From: Nematostella vectensis
Lineage: Eukaryota > Cnidaria > Anthozoa > Actiniaria > Edwardsiidae
Assembly (NCBI RefSeq): GCF_932526225.1
Contig: NC_064035.1
Span: 7,253,501 to 7,317,500, forward strand
Direction of reading: 5' to 3'
Length of the DNA stretch: 64,000 nt
This document shows positions 47,001 to 59,304 of the stretch, piece by piece. Positions within the stretch are counted from its first letter, which is position 1, and each line of letters begins with the position of its first letter. The notes under the pieces were generated by a model, which was given only the letters and a program-made list of their open reading frames with translations, had not been told where the DNA came from and ran no database searches. The position numbers and the translations under genes are program-made.

Positions 47001-47606
47001 CTGCGAGTTTTAATGTCCCCTTTGCAAATTTTTCGGTCTTTCGACCCGAAAAAAAAAAAAAATCGGTCTTACATCGCATTTGACGTACCGTGACCTGAAA
47101 ACTTAATTTAGCCATATCTATAGGTATATACCTATAACTAGATAAAACTAGCTTCGGATATCACTTCAGCCTTAATATTCTTCTATATTCGCCGTCTTAA
47201 TCCTCCCCCTTCTTTCGTCCCACTTGCGTGCAATACTTTATTCTTATTTTTAGTTCTCTCTCAAAGTAAGACATACATTTACACGCGTCATTTATAAGTC
47301 AAAACAACTGCAAAAACATCCAGTCTCTCACCTGTCAAAACTACTCCACCAGTCAGCCATGATACAGGACGTGGCTTGGTTCCAGTAAGGCCTCGGCCTG
47401 GCACAACAACGCGCTTGCTCGATCAGAAATATCCCCTGATATCCTGAAGGTTTGTTTCTGTAGAGTCCGTTCATGTACTGAGTAACGGATCCACAAGTTG
47501 AGAAGCCTTTCTTGTCAAAGCTGCTCCGCCAGTTCGCCATCTCACACGATGCATCACAACACACCATCACAGCACACAAAGCCAAACCAATGTAACAGGC
47601 TCGCAT
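44094..47606 (-). CDS. Secreted Cys-module / aerolysin-like pore-forming protein
   Basis: Four exons, 47606-47332, 46550-46273, 45508-44776 and 44652-44094, with matching phases 2, 1, 2, give 614 residues. A signal peptide (MRACYIGLALCAVMVCC) precedes three copies of a Cys-rich module: W..SFDKKGFSTC..., NGLYR..., IE.A.CC (the second spans intron 1). From exon 3 onward there is an aerolysin/ETX-MTX2 type domain: a long run of alternating Ser/Thr strands around residues 290-400 with a glycine-rich turn (the membrane-inserting hairpin region) and a C-terminal LTGQFE segment. The last 80 or so residues are Pro-rich. The family oligomerises on membranes as a beta-barrel pore; a defence, venom or digestive role is possible. 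The frame is intact. Confidence 0.8.
45955..45978. other. GC-rich perfect palindrome in intron 2 of the aerolysin-like gene
   Basis: CGCGGAGCTCCGCG is self-complementary over 14 bp and stands out in AT-rich DNA. It may be the remains of a repeat end; no function is assigned. Confidence 0.4.
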
Positions 47607-47966
47607 CTTTAACACTACAGGCTGCAAAATTTAAAAAGACATGGGCTATTATGGAACCGGACGATTTCGTTTTCTTGCGAATGAACTAAACATAAAACAA
47701 TAACGTATAGACAAGTCGAAAAAGTTAAACAAGAAAGACATTTGAACACTGCTACACACGCCGCTATTTGGCATCCATTGGCATCGTCGGCCAAGTTAAT
47801 AAGCAACAAAAAAAACATTTTTCACAAATATCGTTTAGATAGCATCAGCCTTTAGTTGACCTAGTGGATCGTTTTTTTGCAAATATACCATTGATATGTT
47901 CGAGAGTAGAGGATAGTAAGGGACAGACTGGTTGATAAATGTTAGGGCGAATCTTACAGCCCTTAC

Positions 47967-48010
47967 CTTCTATACATTCCAGAGTTTCTTCGTCAGTTTG
48001 CGATGAGAGC
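47967..48010 (-). other. 5' UTR exon of the aerolysin-like gene
   Basis: From the predicted start near 48008 to the donor GAAG|GTAAGG at 47967. It would splice to the acceptor TTTTGCAG just before 47621, 15 nt upstream of the ATG at 47606. Inferred from splice motifs and the TATA position. Confidence 0.5.
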
Positions 48011-48035
48011 GTTTGTTAAACAGATTTGTGCGTCT

Positions 48036-48043
48036 TATTTATA
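48036..48043 (-). promoter_or_regulatory. TATA box of the aerolysin-like gene
   Basis: CACTATAAATAAG on the minus strand, about 30 bp upstream of the proposed transcription start and in front of the 5' UTR exon. Confidence 0.6.
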
Positions 48044-48059
48044 GTGCAGAGCTTGCAAA

Positions 48060-48940
48060 TAAACATGTATGGAAAAAGCATTTTTTATTTCTCATGCGAC
48101 GAGTTACATTATTTCCTTTGTCTTGCGTCGGTGATAAAATGCGTCGGCAGCGGGAAGAGAAGAAAAAGACAAACAGATTACATCACACTAATGTAAAGGA
48201 TTGTTATTCCACTTGTTTTGATAGATTACTTATCTTATGTACCAAAATGTAATCGGTCGTGAAATTTATAAAGAATCATATACAAATATGACAACCATGT
48301 AACTGACCAAAAATGAATATCCGAAATGATATTGATACTGGCGTTGATATTGACAATGCCGCTAAACTTCCTTTTTTCAATTTTCAAAAATTGAAAGACA
48401 ATTACTTAAGTAAGATTTTAATTAAACAAAGTTCTTACATTCTGTTGTTGCTGAAACATTAAAAGAGACCCAAATTCCTTTAAAGGGTGTGTCTAACAAC
48501 TAATCTAACAAAAAAAGATGATAAGTCCGCACAAATAGAATTTTCGTCCCGTGTCGAAATTCATTTCTTTGTATTCTTTGTTCTGCAAGAATTCCTTCTT
48601 CCTGCTTGTATGTGATATAGAAAAAATAATGAAACCTCCCAGTGTAAATCACAAGTCTCATTTTCTGTTATTTTTTAGTTATTTTTGATACGTAAATGTT
48701 ATCAGCTTTTGGCAAGGCGGTGGTTTCAAAACTTATGGTGGGGCAAACAGCCAACACGCGCTGGTGAGACTCTGGCCCAGCAAAACTTGCACTTTGTAGA
48801 AATCTCATTGGGAGGTGCTGTCCACAGCTGCTCAACGCACATGAGAAATAACAATTTCGACCATGAGATGGTGCCCACAGGTGCCCTAGATGGCGGAGGT
48901 GACAGCATAATGGGGGTGTAAAATAAAGTGATTGAATGAC
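48060..48940. other. Intergenic, no gene seen
   Basis: AT-rich with no supported coding region or strong repeat up to the minisatellite that follows. Confidence 0.5.
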
Positions 48941-48946
48941 CAATGT

Positions 48947-49692
48947 TTCGGGACTTTGAAAGCGGCTATGCTCACAGAGGGAGGCATATTTACCACTGCA
49001 CTTGAATAAAGTGGCTATGCTCACAGAGGGAAGCATATTTACCACTGCACTTGAATAAAGTGGCTATGCTCACAGAGGGAAGCATATTTACCACTGCACT
49101 TGAATAAAGTGGCTATGCTCACAGAGGGAAGCATATTTACCACTGCACTTGAATAAAGTGGCTATGCTCACAGAGGTAAGCATATTTACCGCTGCACTTG
49201 AATAAAGTGGCTATGCTCAAAGAGGGAGGCATATTTACCACTGCACTTGAATAAAGTGGCTTCGCTCAAAGAGGAAAGCATATTTACCGCTGCACTTGAA
49301 TAAAGCGGCTATGCTCACAGAGGGAGGCATATTTACCACTGCACTTGAATAAAGTGGCTATGCTCACAGAGGGAAGCATATTTACCGCTGCACTTGAGTA
49401 AAGTGGCTATGCTCACAGAGGAAAGCATATTTACCGCTGCACTTGAGTAAAGTGGCTATGCTCACAGAGGAAAGCATATTTACCGCTGCACTTGAATAAA
49501 GCGGCTATGCTCACAGAGGAAAGCATATTTACCACTGCACTTGAATAAAGCGGCTATGCTCACAGAGGAAAGCATATTTACCGCTGCACTTGAATAAAGC
49601 GGCTATGCTCACAGAGGAAAGTATATTTACCACTGCACTTGAATAAAGCGGCTATGCTCACAGAGGAAAGCATATTTACCACTGCACTTGAA
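48947..49692. repeat. 49-bp minisatellite
   Basis: About 15 units of GTGGCTATGCTCACAGAGGG / AAGCATATTTACCACTGCAC / TTGAATAAA. Variants (GCGGCT, ACCGCTG, GAGTAAA) cluster in neighbouring copies towards the right end. Confidence 0.93.
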
Positions 49693-49699
49693 TTCTTCG

Positions 49700-50790
49700 A
49701 GGAGTAGTTTTTCCCCTATATTTCTGGTGTCAAATGTTAATTACAACACGAAAAGGTGACAAAACATGACAAGCAGATTATTAATTACTTTTTTTGTTTG
49801 TGTGACCCGCATTTTTATTATTTTCATGTACTAATATTCTACAACATGTTCTATTGAGTTTCACGCTGTTGTATCTTTGTAGCTTGTGTGTCTTATTTCT
49901 ATAAAAGCACAAATAATGTGCTTTCAATTTCTCTTTAGTCAAGCTAATCCGTGTACAAAAGAATCGATCATAAAAAAACGCACACATAGGGTCTTAATTC
50001 AGGGTTCGGATATATCTTGTTCATATCATTGTTTTGTCGGGGTAATGAAATATAAGGCTGTGTCGCCAAGCCTGCGTTACAAATGGTTTGCCTCTCTTTT
50101 ACAATCACGCCCCGATTTTATGCTCCCGCTCAATTCCGAGTCGCACAAAGCATCTATTACCATAGGCTAATTCAAGAAGAGAAACCAAGATATTTTCAAT
50201 GAAATATCGTCAATAACGTATCAGACTACATTCGTTGATTGTTATATTGAAGTTTCCTTACGAATAAACCGTTGTATTTCATTGATAAACAATAACAAAT
50301 AAGTGGTTGATTAGGGAGGCCGTGGGTTGATCGACATTCTTTAAACATCGCTAAACCTTAATCCCCTTAATCCCCATGGAGACAATATCAACATATCGAG
50401 AGTATTGAATATAGATAGGCTTAACTAATTCAATACGTGCACGAGAATCACAATCAATCAATATCTCTGTTTTATCAACCTTTTTATACGTGGGTTTCAG
50501 AAGTTCACAGCCTAGTCCAATGTGTTCTGACCGGGTTTCCTGTGGCGAGTGAAAGTGTCGTGCTCATTTAGAACCTATTCCCTCGCGGTTGCCCCGAGCA
50601 CACCCGATGAGGCAAATCTACAGGGTGGTTATCCACCGCCCATTTTTGAAATTTGCTTATATACTTTTTGTACCATCCTCCCTTTTTTTATGTTCGTTTT
50701 CTTATCTTCCCCCCTCCCTCTGGATTCGTCAATACCTAAGAATTACTCAAAATATCCAAATTCAAAGGAATCGAACTTTAGTTCGATGTG
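49700..50790. other. Intergenic, no gene seen
   Basis: Ordinary AT-rich sequence with no supported gene or repeat. Confidence 0.5.
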
Positions 50791-50794
50791 AGTA

Positions 50795-51813
50795 CAGGGT
50801 GTTTCAAAAGTTCGTGGACACTTTTTAAATTAATATAACTGCAGTTTTTAATAGTCCGATTTCAAGGAGATTTGCAGGAAAACAAGGTGCATCAACGTAG
50901 CAAGCTACCATATTTATTTCAATAGTTTGCGTGTCCTCCTTTTGCTTTAATAACTTCTTAAGATGCTGTGGTATGGGGTGAGAAATTTTTACCAAAGCAT
51001 AAGATAAGATGCCCAAATTTCGGTCTTTGAGCCACACAAACAACATTGTTTTTTGAGTTTGGGTGAGCAAGTACTAAGGGCACTCGTCAGTAAAGAGAAA
51101 GTCGTCCCATTCAGTAACTGACAAAACTTGTACTTGCCTGCGAGCTTCAAACGGGATTTTCACACCCGGGTGCTCAATAATGGCTTTTTATGCCGCTGAA
51201 AAGGTTTCCACCCCTTCCTGGTCATGTATCTCCAGACGGTTGGCGAAGACCCTAAGAGAGCTTTTCTCTTGAGATTTTTTCTTTTTTTTCGGGATAAATA
51301 TCCCCTCTTGTGCATAATATTTTCAAAGTCGTAATTTGCAGCTTGGTTGAGCAATTTCGCCCCTCGAATTCGAGGTGTCGGTAAAATTTCCTCGAACTCG
51401 AGTCCACTCTTGCTTCTTCCTAGAATTTTTGCTATTATTCCAACCATTAGTCAGTTGGCATACAAAATTGCTGCTTGTGCTCTTATTTGAAAATTTTTCA
51501 GGTGTTTCTCTGTAATCTTTGAATCCATTTTCCTAGCCTATTTTTTTCGTCTAGCAAATTTTAAGCAAACACACCAAACTGACAGCCAACCCAAAAATGG
51601 CGTGAAAATGTAATGACGCGCGACACTTTTTTTTTCGCCTTTTGGCGGGAATTTTAATTCGCTGTTTTTTTCGAAATCCACGATGCCAAAACTCTATTAG
51701 TATGCCTTGCATATTAAATTTATTATCTATCTGATTGGAAAAAGATGATTTTTTTTGTAAGCTCAGCGAATAAGACCATCTTGAAAGTGTCCACGAACTT
51801 TTAAAACACCCTG
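50795..51813 (-). mobile_element. Decayed Tc1/mariner element with broken transposase
   Basis: 1,019 bp flanked by TA, with inverted ends CAGGGTGTTTCAAAAGTTCG and CAGGGTGTTTTAAAAGTTCG (reverse strand). The minus strand encodes pieces of a Tc1/mariner transposase: an N-terminal piece from MDSKITEKHLKNF, the linker VGIIAKILGRSKSG, SPTVWRYMTRKGW, then WDDFLFTDEC with the second catalytic Asp, then VVCVAQRPKFG. At least one stop (near 51447) and frameshifts near 51165 and 51072 separate them, so the copy is inactive. Confidence 0.85.
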
Positions 51814-51829
51814 TATATTTATTAACAGG

Positions 51830-54800
51830 AAAGTCGCTTTGAAATTGGATCAAAAATAAATAGGCACAATGAAAAAGGATTTGTTGTTGTTATTTATTTA
51901 TTGGTTGCCTGTGCGGAGTTTTTTTTTTTTATAATCAACGGTTTTGTATTGGATGCGCAAAATACCACGTGGAAAGTGATATCGATGGCATGCACTCTTT
52001 TTTGTATAAGAACCCTTTTTATAAAAAAAAAAGTCCAGCCTGAGATTTCCCAAATTTTAAGAACATGCCGAGGCTCAGACAGCAGGACAATGTTTTCTTT
52101 TTTAGTTCTGGATGCGTTCTAACATGTAGAATCAAATTGTGCTCATAGTAACAACCTCATTATTGCTATTGATCATTGTGTAATTCTCTTCATAATAATT
52201 CATTGGGTTTGATATTCTTATACACACTTAAATTTTAGAACATCGTTGAGAACATATTTAGCCTTAAAATGTCCCAAAAATAAGAACGGCCCAGCCTCAA
52301 CTGAAAATAAGACGTTCTTAAAAAGGTGTATCTGTTATATAATTGTGAGATGGACGCTGTGACAAAATCATATTTTATGGTGGATAGGGGATTTTCAGTA
52401 GAATCACGACTTTTGATAAAGAACTAAGAATACATTAGTACTGTAGTTAGATACGAACGTAGATGTGTGGACGAGATTTCTACGTCCTTGGTACACATTT
52501 CCAGTGTGATTGAGAATAAAACTTTTTTTAATTATACATTAATTGTGCTAAAAGCACGCGCAAATGAGAGGAATGACTGTCAGCGAAAATTATTACGACT
52601 GCGAAAATACTCAAGATAGCGGAAGAAGAAGGCGGTAATTCTAAAACTGTTGTTTTGACATGCGGCATTACCAAATATGGAAAAAGAGCTGCAAATAATA
52701 AATAAGGATGCGGAATATGTGAAATGGGGGCTTCAAGACGAGTGTAACGTATTACAGGTAACCTTATAACATTGCACTCCCCCCCCCCCTCCCTCATACA
52801 CACCAAAGCCAGCCTTTGGACCTACGTTTCCAGATAGTGCTCCCAAAAAAGTGCTCCCAAAAACAGCCAAAAAGTGCTTGAAAAGTGCTCCAAAATCAAA
52901 ATAGTGCTCAAATAGTGCTCATTGGCGAAAAGAAAATTACCGAATATTTTTAAAACAATTTAGAGTTGTGTTTTAATTAAAATTTGAATAAAAGAAAAAA
53001 AAAATATTGCTTTTATTAAATACTCTAATGAGTATCTTATATTGTTGTCCATGAACGGGTAAATCACACTTTAGTGTATAACAACTAACTGTATTATAAA
53101 TGACTTTGTTCTCTTTTGTATTTGTTTACCATTGTTATTTGGATACTACTAAAAAACAACGTTCATTTACAAACATCACCAATGTCAAACCTGATAACAG
53201 ACCTTAATTATAACAATATACTAATTCAGGGGAATGACTCTACTTTCTCGTCAGGGAGACGGAAACAGCACGAGCAAGGAGGGAATTTCAGTTATCCGTG
53301 TAGAAATTACCGCAGAAAGGTAACTCAATTAAACCAATAATTCGAATTAGCAAATACTTCAAATTTTCCGAGTTTGAGTTATCAGTCAACAGGCCCGCCG
53401 CCTATTTATTATTATTTTTCAGATAAGTATTATAAGAACAAATTCTTAAACGTACTTGACAACCAAGGCAAGGCGAGTGTACCCTGGTACCAAAGTCTCG
53501 AGCGACTTGTATAGAAAGCATCCCCCTAATTAAATCTAGCCTACGAATCTGGTCATCTATTCTGTTTCCAACAACGTAACTCTCGAAATGCAAGCCCAAT
53601 TGGCTTCAAACTTCACCCAGACCATATCTAAGACTCCACTGTCAGGTCAGAATATTTTTTAGAGTTTTACGATTATAATTTCGTAGTAAAGTGAACGGCT
53701 TATTCCAATCTCATATGTTTACTGTAAACCATGAAACACACAACATAACGTGAACCACTATAATTTATTCATACACACAGTGAGCTTGGGGTACCTGTGT
53801 AGTTACTAAAATTTCTAAGGTTTCTTTTAATGTATTTTTATCAGTAGTATTTTTAAGTACGGTGTACTAACAGGAAAGATTAAAAAGTAAAGTTTTCCCA
53901 GGCCCTTCCCTTGATGGTATCTGGATTCCTGGCTTATTGCATTAGAGCCAGTAATCGGAATATCAGTCCACAGGGGTGCTAATGTATTCCTTAATCCTTG
54001 CGTTATCTTCAATATCTAACACTGATCACATTTCCAGACCAGCCGCAAATCCCCAAAATCTCTTCAAACATTTTACAGCCACTAGAATAAATACACCTGG
54101 CAAAAAAGGTCTGTAAAGCTATGTGACGATGTTCCTGTTACTATTTTCAAAAATTCATTGATATTTTATATAATTTGTAGATAACTCCAAAGGTGGTTGA
54201 TTAGTGTGCACGTTTTTAAGAGCCATCATCTATCGAATTTCGGGAAGTACACAAATTCATGCTTCCAAAAGTCCAACATACAGTATTCTTGGAGGATATG
54301 AAGCGATTTTGCTAGCGCCAGGCTATGACAGAATACGAAAAGCCAACATTACCTAGTAACCAAAAAAGCAAACTGTAATGGAATTTACAAAAGTTGGAAT
54401 ACTCCTTTTATTATAATGTTCGCTTCACGCCTCAAAACCTGAGACTGTAATACCTGAAGCAATATTAAAACATTATAAAGATATAACCGATAATAATATT
54501 AACCATTATACAGTATAAAATTTTTTTTGCTGAGAAATAGCTGTGTTCAATGTGAGTTGTCCAACAGAGATAAGGCAAGCTTCTGGCCAACATTGAACAG
54601 AGCATGACAAGTAATAATTTGGCTAATTGCAAGAAGAGGTGTTGTTTGGTTTCTTCACACCCTAAAGCTAGGCACAATCTGCTCTTGGAGCATTTGCGAG
54701 ACACAGAGGCTCCAAGAAAGTGTGAAAATCCTTGGCCACACAAACATTTACATGAAAAATATTTCTTACGAGTGGCCTGAATGTTTCGAAAGCAATAACT

Positions 54801-55270
54801 CGCCGAGAAAAAGAAAAGAGCAACCACGCATACACTTCAAATGTTGTACACCAAAATTGTTCTAGAACACACGTTTAGTGACTAAACATTCTTAGCGCAA
54901 CATTTTAACTTTCACACATTGTCTAGTTAGACTGTTGAACAGTTTTGAAAGAGGCGCAAGCTTGCTTAAAGGTGATATAAATTTCATAAAGATCTCTCTC
55001 CAAATGAACTCATTTAATTTGAACAAATTTTAATATGATATGATGTATACTGTACAATATAATCTCTGTCTTTCCCATTCCCTATTCCCATATAAACAGA
55101 ATTTAAAATTAACTTACTTCGAGCTCCAAAATTAAAGCCCGTTGAATATAACGTAAAGCATAAGTGAGTTCTCAGTTGAAACATTTCGAAAATCTTGATG
55201 TGCGCGAACAAAATCTAAACGTAAACGGCAAAATGTTCCGATATATTGATGTACCAGCCATTCTAAAATA
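51830..55270. other. Intergenic between the mariner copy and the homeobox gene
   Basis: No gene was recognised. A dispersed repeat lies at 52005-52100, and AGTGCTC motifs recur at 52833-52920. Confidence 0.5.
52005..52100. repeat. Dispersed repeat, second copy of 22993-23085
   Basis: AGTCCAGCCTGAGATTTCCC..AAATTTTAAGAACATGC.GAGGCTCA here matches CGTCCAGCCTGAGATTTCAC..AAATTTTGAGAACAACATGCAGAGGCTCA at 22993-23085, in the same orientation, about 29 kb apart. Confidence 0.65.
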
Positions 55271-55281
55271 AATAAGATTTA

Positions 55282-56332
55282 CTATAAAGCATTCGCTTGA
55301 TTCATAGCCACAAATCTGTTGCCATGAATAGGAATAGGAACCACAAGTTTGGGTACATTTATCTTCTTGGCATTTCCATGTGCCGGGTGTGAGAGTGATC
55401 GTACACGTTTCCATTTTGCTCGACGGTTTTGGAACCAAATTTTAACTTGGACTTCAGTTAGATTTAAGTTCGTCGCAATAACAGACCTTTCTTCCAGTGA
55501 GACATATTTCTTGTTATGAAACTCCCTTTCTAGTTGCAATAGTTGTTTACTTGTAAATGCTGTCCTTTTTCGTCGACGAGATGCGCTTGACAATGCGTCC
55601 TCACCGTCCCCATCCTCGGAGGTAACTTCATCACCGTCCGTCGGTTCAGCTGAACAAAAAAAGAAGCCATTAGCAAACTTAGGATACAGTTGTCCTGAAA
55701 TGGTATCCTTGTTTTCGGAGCAGCAGTCTGAAAGGGTATTTATAACCGCATGCACAATACGTGTCTTTGTCAATGTCAATTTTTGATTAATGGCACTAAA
55801 AAAGATAAGTTCAAAACTCAAAGACGAGAGAGATTGCTAACCACGTTATAGGGAGCAAAATCGCGGAAAACAACGTTAGAACGAGAATGCTCTAGGACAA
55901 AGAAAGAAACACAAGTCTTTTCGGCCAAGTCGTTTTTACACTATTACCCCGAAAGAGCATGTTTGGGGAAGATATGTACCTAATAGATAGGGGTGTTTAC
56001 GAACACTACTTACGTATTTGCGAATCTCCAGGTACATTTAAGATATGAACGTTCTCTTGGTCCTCTGAACGTAGCAGTCTTGGTTCACAAGGATCTATTA
56101 ACCTTGGCACAGAGATATCCTCGCGCGCTTTTGGCGCATTGTCCTGAACACTGGCTGTTGAAGAGAACAAGATCTCCCGAGGACGTTGTTCTAAGCTCAT
56201 GGTGATTGCATGTCGAGGAGTGGTGTACAAGTCTGTATAGTGTGAACCCTTTGGAGGGTCCCGTCTTGAGATTATGGATTCTATTGAGAACGAAATCGCT
56301 GCGTTTTGCATGGCAGGAGTGTGAGGGCGCAT
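55282..56332 (-). CDS. Gbx-like homeobox transcription factor
   Basis: Two exons, 56332-56014 and 55649-55282, join across a 364-bp intron (AATAC|GTAAGT to TTGTTCAG) in phase 1 and give 228 residues. Residues 15-21 are an eh1-type Groucho-binding motif, FSIESII, close to the N terminus as in Gbx proteins. An acidic linker precedes the homeodomain at 131-190: [59 protein letters not shown]50, W48, F49, N51 and R53 are all present. KKY.SL.ERS..A..L.L and the final WKRV point to Gbx within the ANTP class; other related ANTP families are less likely. The ATG was chosen at 56332 because the frame upstream meets a stop at 56344-56342. It would act in the nucleus, in body-axis or neural patterning. 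Confidence 0.85.
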
Positions 56333-56359
56333 AGCAAGCAACTAAAAACTCCAACAGAG

Positions 56360-59300
56360 TAAATGAGACTTATCGGATTACCACACTCTTTTCCTCAGAC
56401 GCCGAGTTGCGTCAATTGTTACTATTCAGTGATTGGCTAATCTTCTGTCGGTTGATAGTCGGCGGGTAGTCGGGAGTGTACGTCCGATCGGAAGCTATCT
56501 CTGATTAGTATGCTTGCTGAATTTTCTTTCGCAGGTAATAAATCTTCCCAAAAAGTACATCCAATTGAGCGGGTTGCGCTATTTGGCTATTTGGTTTGAC
56601 CAATGAGTGGTTACAGAAGCGCTTGCAGTTGCGGTTGTCATATATATGAAAATTACCAGACCCGTAACTGCTCCAATAAACGCTCAAAATGCCAAAATGC
56701 GGACACATGGACTGTAGCCATCGCCAATGCTATCACATATTACCTTTGCTTAACCAGAACAAACATTTTTTTTTAGTACTCTGACATCACACCAATCACA
56801 GTTTGCATTTCAGGCTTAAAAGATTACGCATTCTAAATAAGGTTTACTTTTAAGGGCCCATTGAAACAATTAAAAAGCTCTAATTGATATATTTAAACTT
56901 ATCAGGTTTATCGTTTCAATTTTCTGTCTTTGCGAGTTAAAAGCTTCCAAAGGCCACTTGTTTGGGTTGCCTCAAAAGGTAGTTTTCTTTCGAGTAAACA
57001 GCATTCTTTAGCTAATTAGAGGGCAATTTCAACAAATTTTACAGAAGTGTGAAATGTCTATTGCGGGCGCCTTCGGGTCTGCTCGAGGTGTTTGGAAAGA
57101 CAACAAGACGATTATCGACTTTACAATAAGTTAATTACTGGCTGGCGCGCTTTGTTATGTACTGGACAAGAAGTGTACACATGCTAGGAGAGTAGCTAGG
57201 ATAGCCTTCCTATAGCCGAGACTCGCGGAACAATTTGCCTAAGCGGCTACACGTCTTGCCTGGAAAGTACAAGAAAAGATACAAGGCCATTCGGGTGTCC
57301 TGTGGCGATGCGACGGACTAATTGTTCACCACAGGATGTCCGCGCAGCTATTCCGATAGGCTAATGCTAAGACAACAAAACTTTGCTAATTAGGGGTTTT
57401 GAAAATGATTGCGTCTTTCTCTTAAGCGAAAATTTCTTCAAGAGTTTCCCTTAGTGTCCCCGCATTGATGGAGTTCCATTTAGTGAGCTCTGCTTTCTCG
57501 GGTCGCAGTTAAGAAATGTGTTTCTGGTATAACTTAAAGTCCCTAAGTCCCTCTTATTAGGGACTGTGCAATAATTATCAGGAGAGGGGGGGCGTAAAAT
57601 GAGCTTCGAATAACGAAAAATTACGAAGGCCCCCTTTACAACAGCGTCATGTTTAGCTCTGAGCCGAACCCCCTCCTGTTCTTCAAAAATTAAGAAGACC
57701 CCATCCCCCCCCCCCCCCCCCCCCGCACATTCTACCCGGTACTAGAGTGACTACAGTGTAGTCCCTGCAGTGTTGCTTCCTAATGAATTCTACTTCGGCA
57801 TGAGGATAAGTATCAGCGCGCATCATAAACCGCCAAATGTCCGGGAAAATGATGTTGAAAAATAATATCTTGCTTAAATACATTTAAAGGATCTACAAGC
57901 GCAGGGTGCGCGCGCACCCCCGTTTGGCGTCCAAAAAGGTGGTCATTTCTTATCATGGAATCCTCAAATACTCTGCTTTTTCCATAAAATTCGTATGACT
58001 GCGCAACCCCCTTAGCCAATCCTGGGTACACGCCAGCGATAGTCTATAATTCGACTGGGTCATAACCGCTCCCCCGATCATCCCCCTCCCTCTTTAATTT
58101 TTTTTCTCTCCTTGTTACGTTGTTATCTCTTTGTTACGAAGGGGAGGGGGTTATCAAATATTGGAAGTAAAGTAGGGGGACGGGGAGTCGAGGGGACGCA
58201 CCGAAAAATAAATTAACTAGGAAGGGGGTTGGGGCTCTTAAATTCTAACGCTTCCTGAGTCGATATCTATTCTCCCCCCTCCCCAGCCCCCTCAGGGTAT
58301 TTCATGAACTCTTCCTAATTTTCTTCAAACATCCAAGTGCCCTGTCCCAAGAAAACGTCGAGAATGAAGTAGCCCGCGTAGCAAGCGTTTCTGTGGAGTT
58401 TCAGCTGGAATATGGAGCGAGCGAGTAATATGGCCGCGCGAATATATATACCCATTATATACCCACTCATTTCGATAGTGGCGCATCCCTTCCCCAAGCC
58501 TCTTCCCCTGGATTCTATTGGCTGAAAGGCCTGTCTATCACTTTTGATTTTCCGCTCGCCATGAAGCCTGGCAAAACACTCGAGATCGGCAAATCGACGT
58601 GTCTATGGGCTTGTATGGAGCGTGGTTGAGATGTCTATGACTTATAGGGGAAACTGTTATCCGAGCGTTTCAACATGAAATTAGTCGAGAACAGTACGAG
58701 TTCACACATATCTTCAACTAAGCCTGGTTTGATAATTGATTCTCAAAGCGCAAGAGTAAATTTAACGTGATATTTTGCTAGTCGTTCCGAAGCACACAGG
58801 AAGTCGCCGCAGCCAGATTTATCTTGTATAACAGGCAGGGATGTTCACATGCATTCGTAGACCTCCACCCTCAAAGCAGGCCGCCATCTGAAAGTTACCG
58901 CGATAATCCGGCGAATACCACGTGTAACGATGGGCTGTGTCACTCTGTAGACAACAGAGCTCCTGTCTTTGTTCCCGGGGAACACCTCGAATAGATAACA
59001 AAACATCAGTCAAAGCAAAGACCACAACCCCTTGATTGCTTAATTAGCAAGACCAGTGATCGATTCTAATTGTTCCATGATAAATACAAGATGCTTTAAA
59101 ATATATTTTGACAATATAGACCATAGAGTTGAAAGTTCTTGCACGTGGCTCACTTAAATGTAGATGTGATAATAACTATTTACAGCGTCTTTAAAAGAGT
59201 TAAAAACTCTCTAACCCCCATTTGACAATTCCCAGTTTACAATTTCTCAGTTTTTGCAAGTACTTTCACATCAATGGTTCATCTTGTGTGCAATTAAGTA
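56360..59300. other. Upstream region of the homeobox gene
   Basis: No gene was recognised. It includes a poly-C run at 57706-57724 and the candidate promoter and enhancer space of the homeobox gene. A 68-residue open frame at 59025-58819 (minus) has no recognisable domain or splice context and is not annotated. Confidence 0.45.
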
Positions 59301-59304
59301 ACTG

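Noticed and set aside
58819..59025. 68-residue minus-strand frame with several Cys
   Set aside because: No recognisable domain, no convincing splice sites, and it does not match the missing second half of the discoidin domain.
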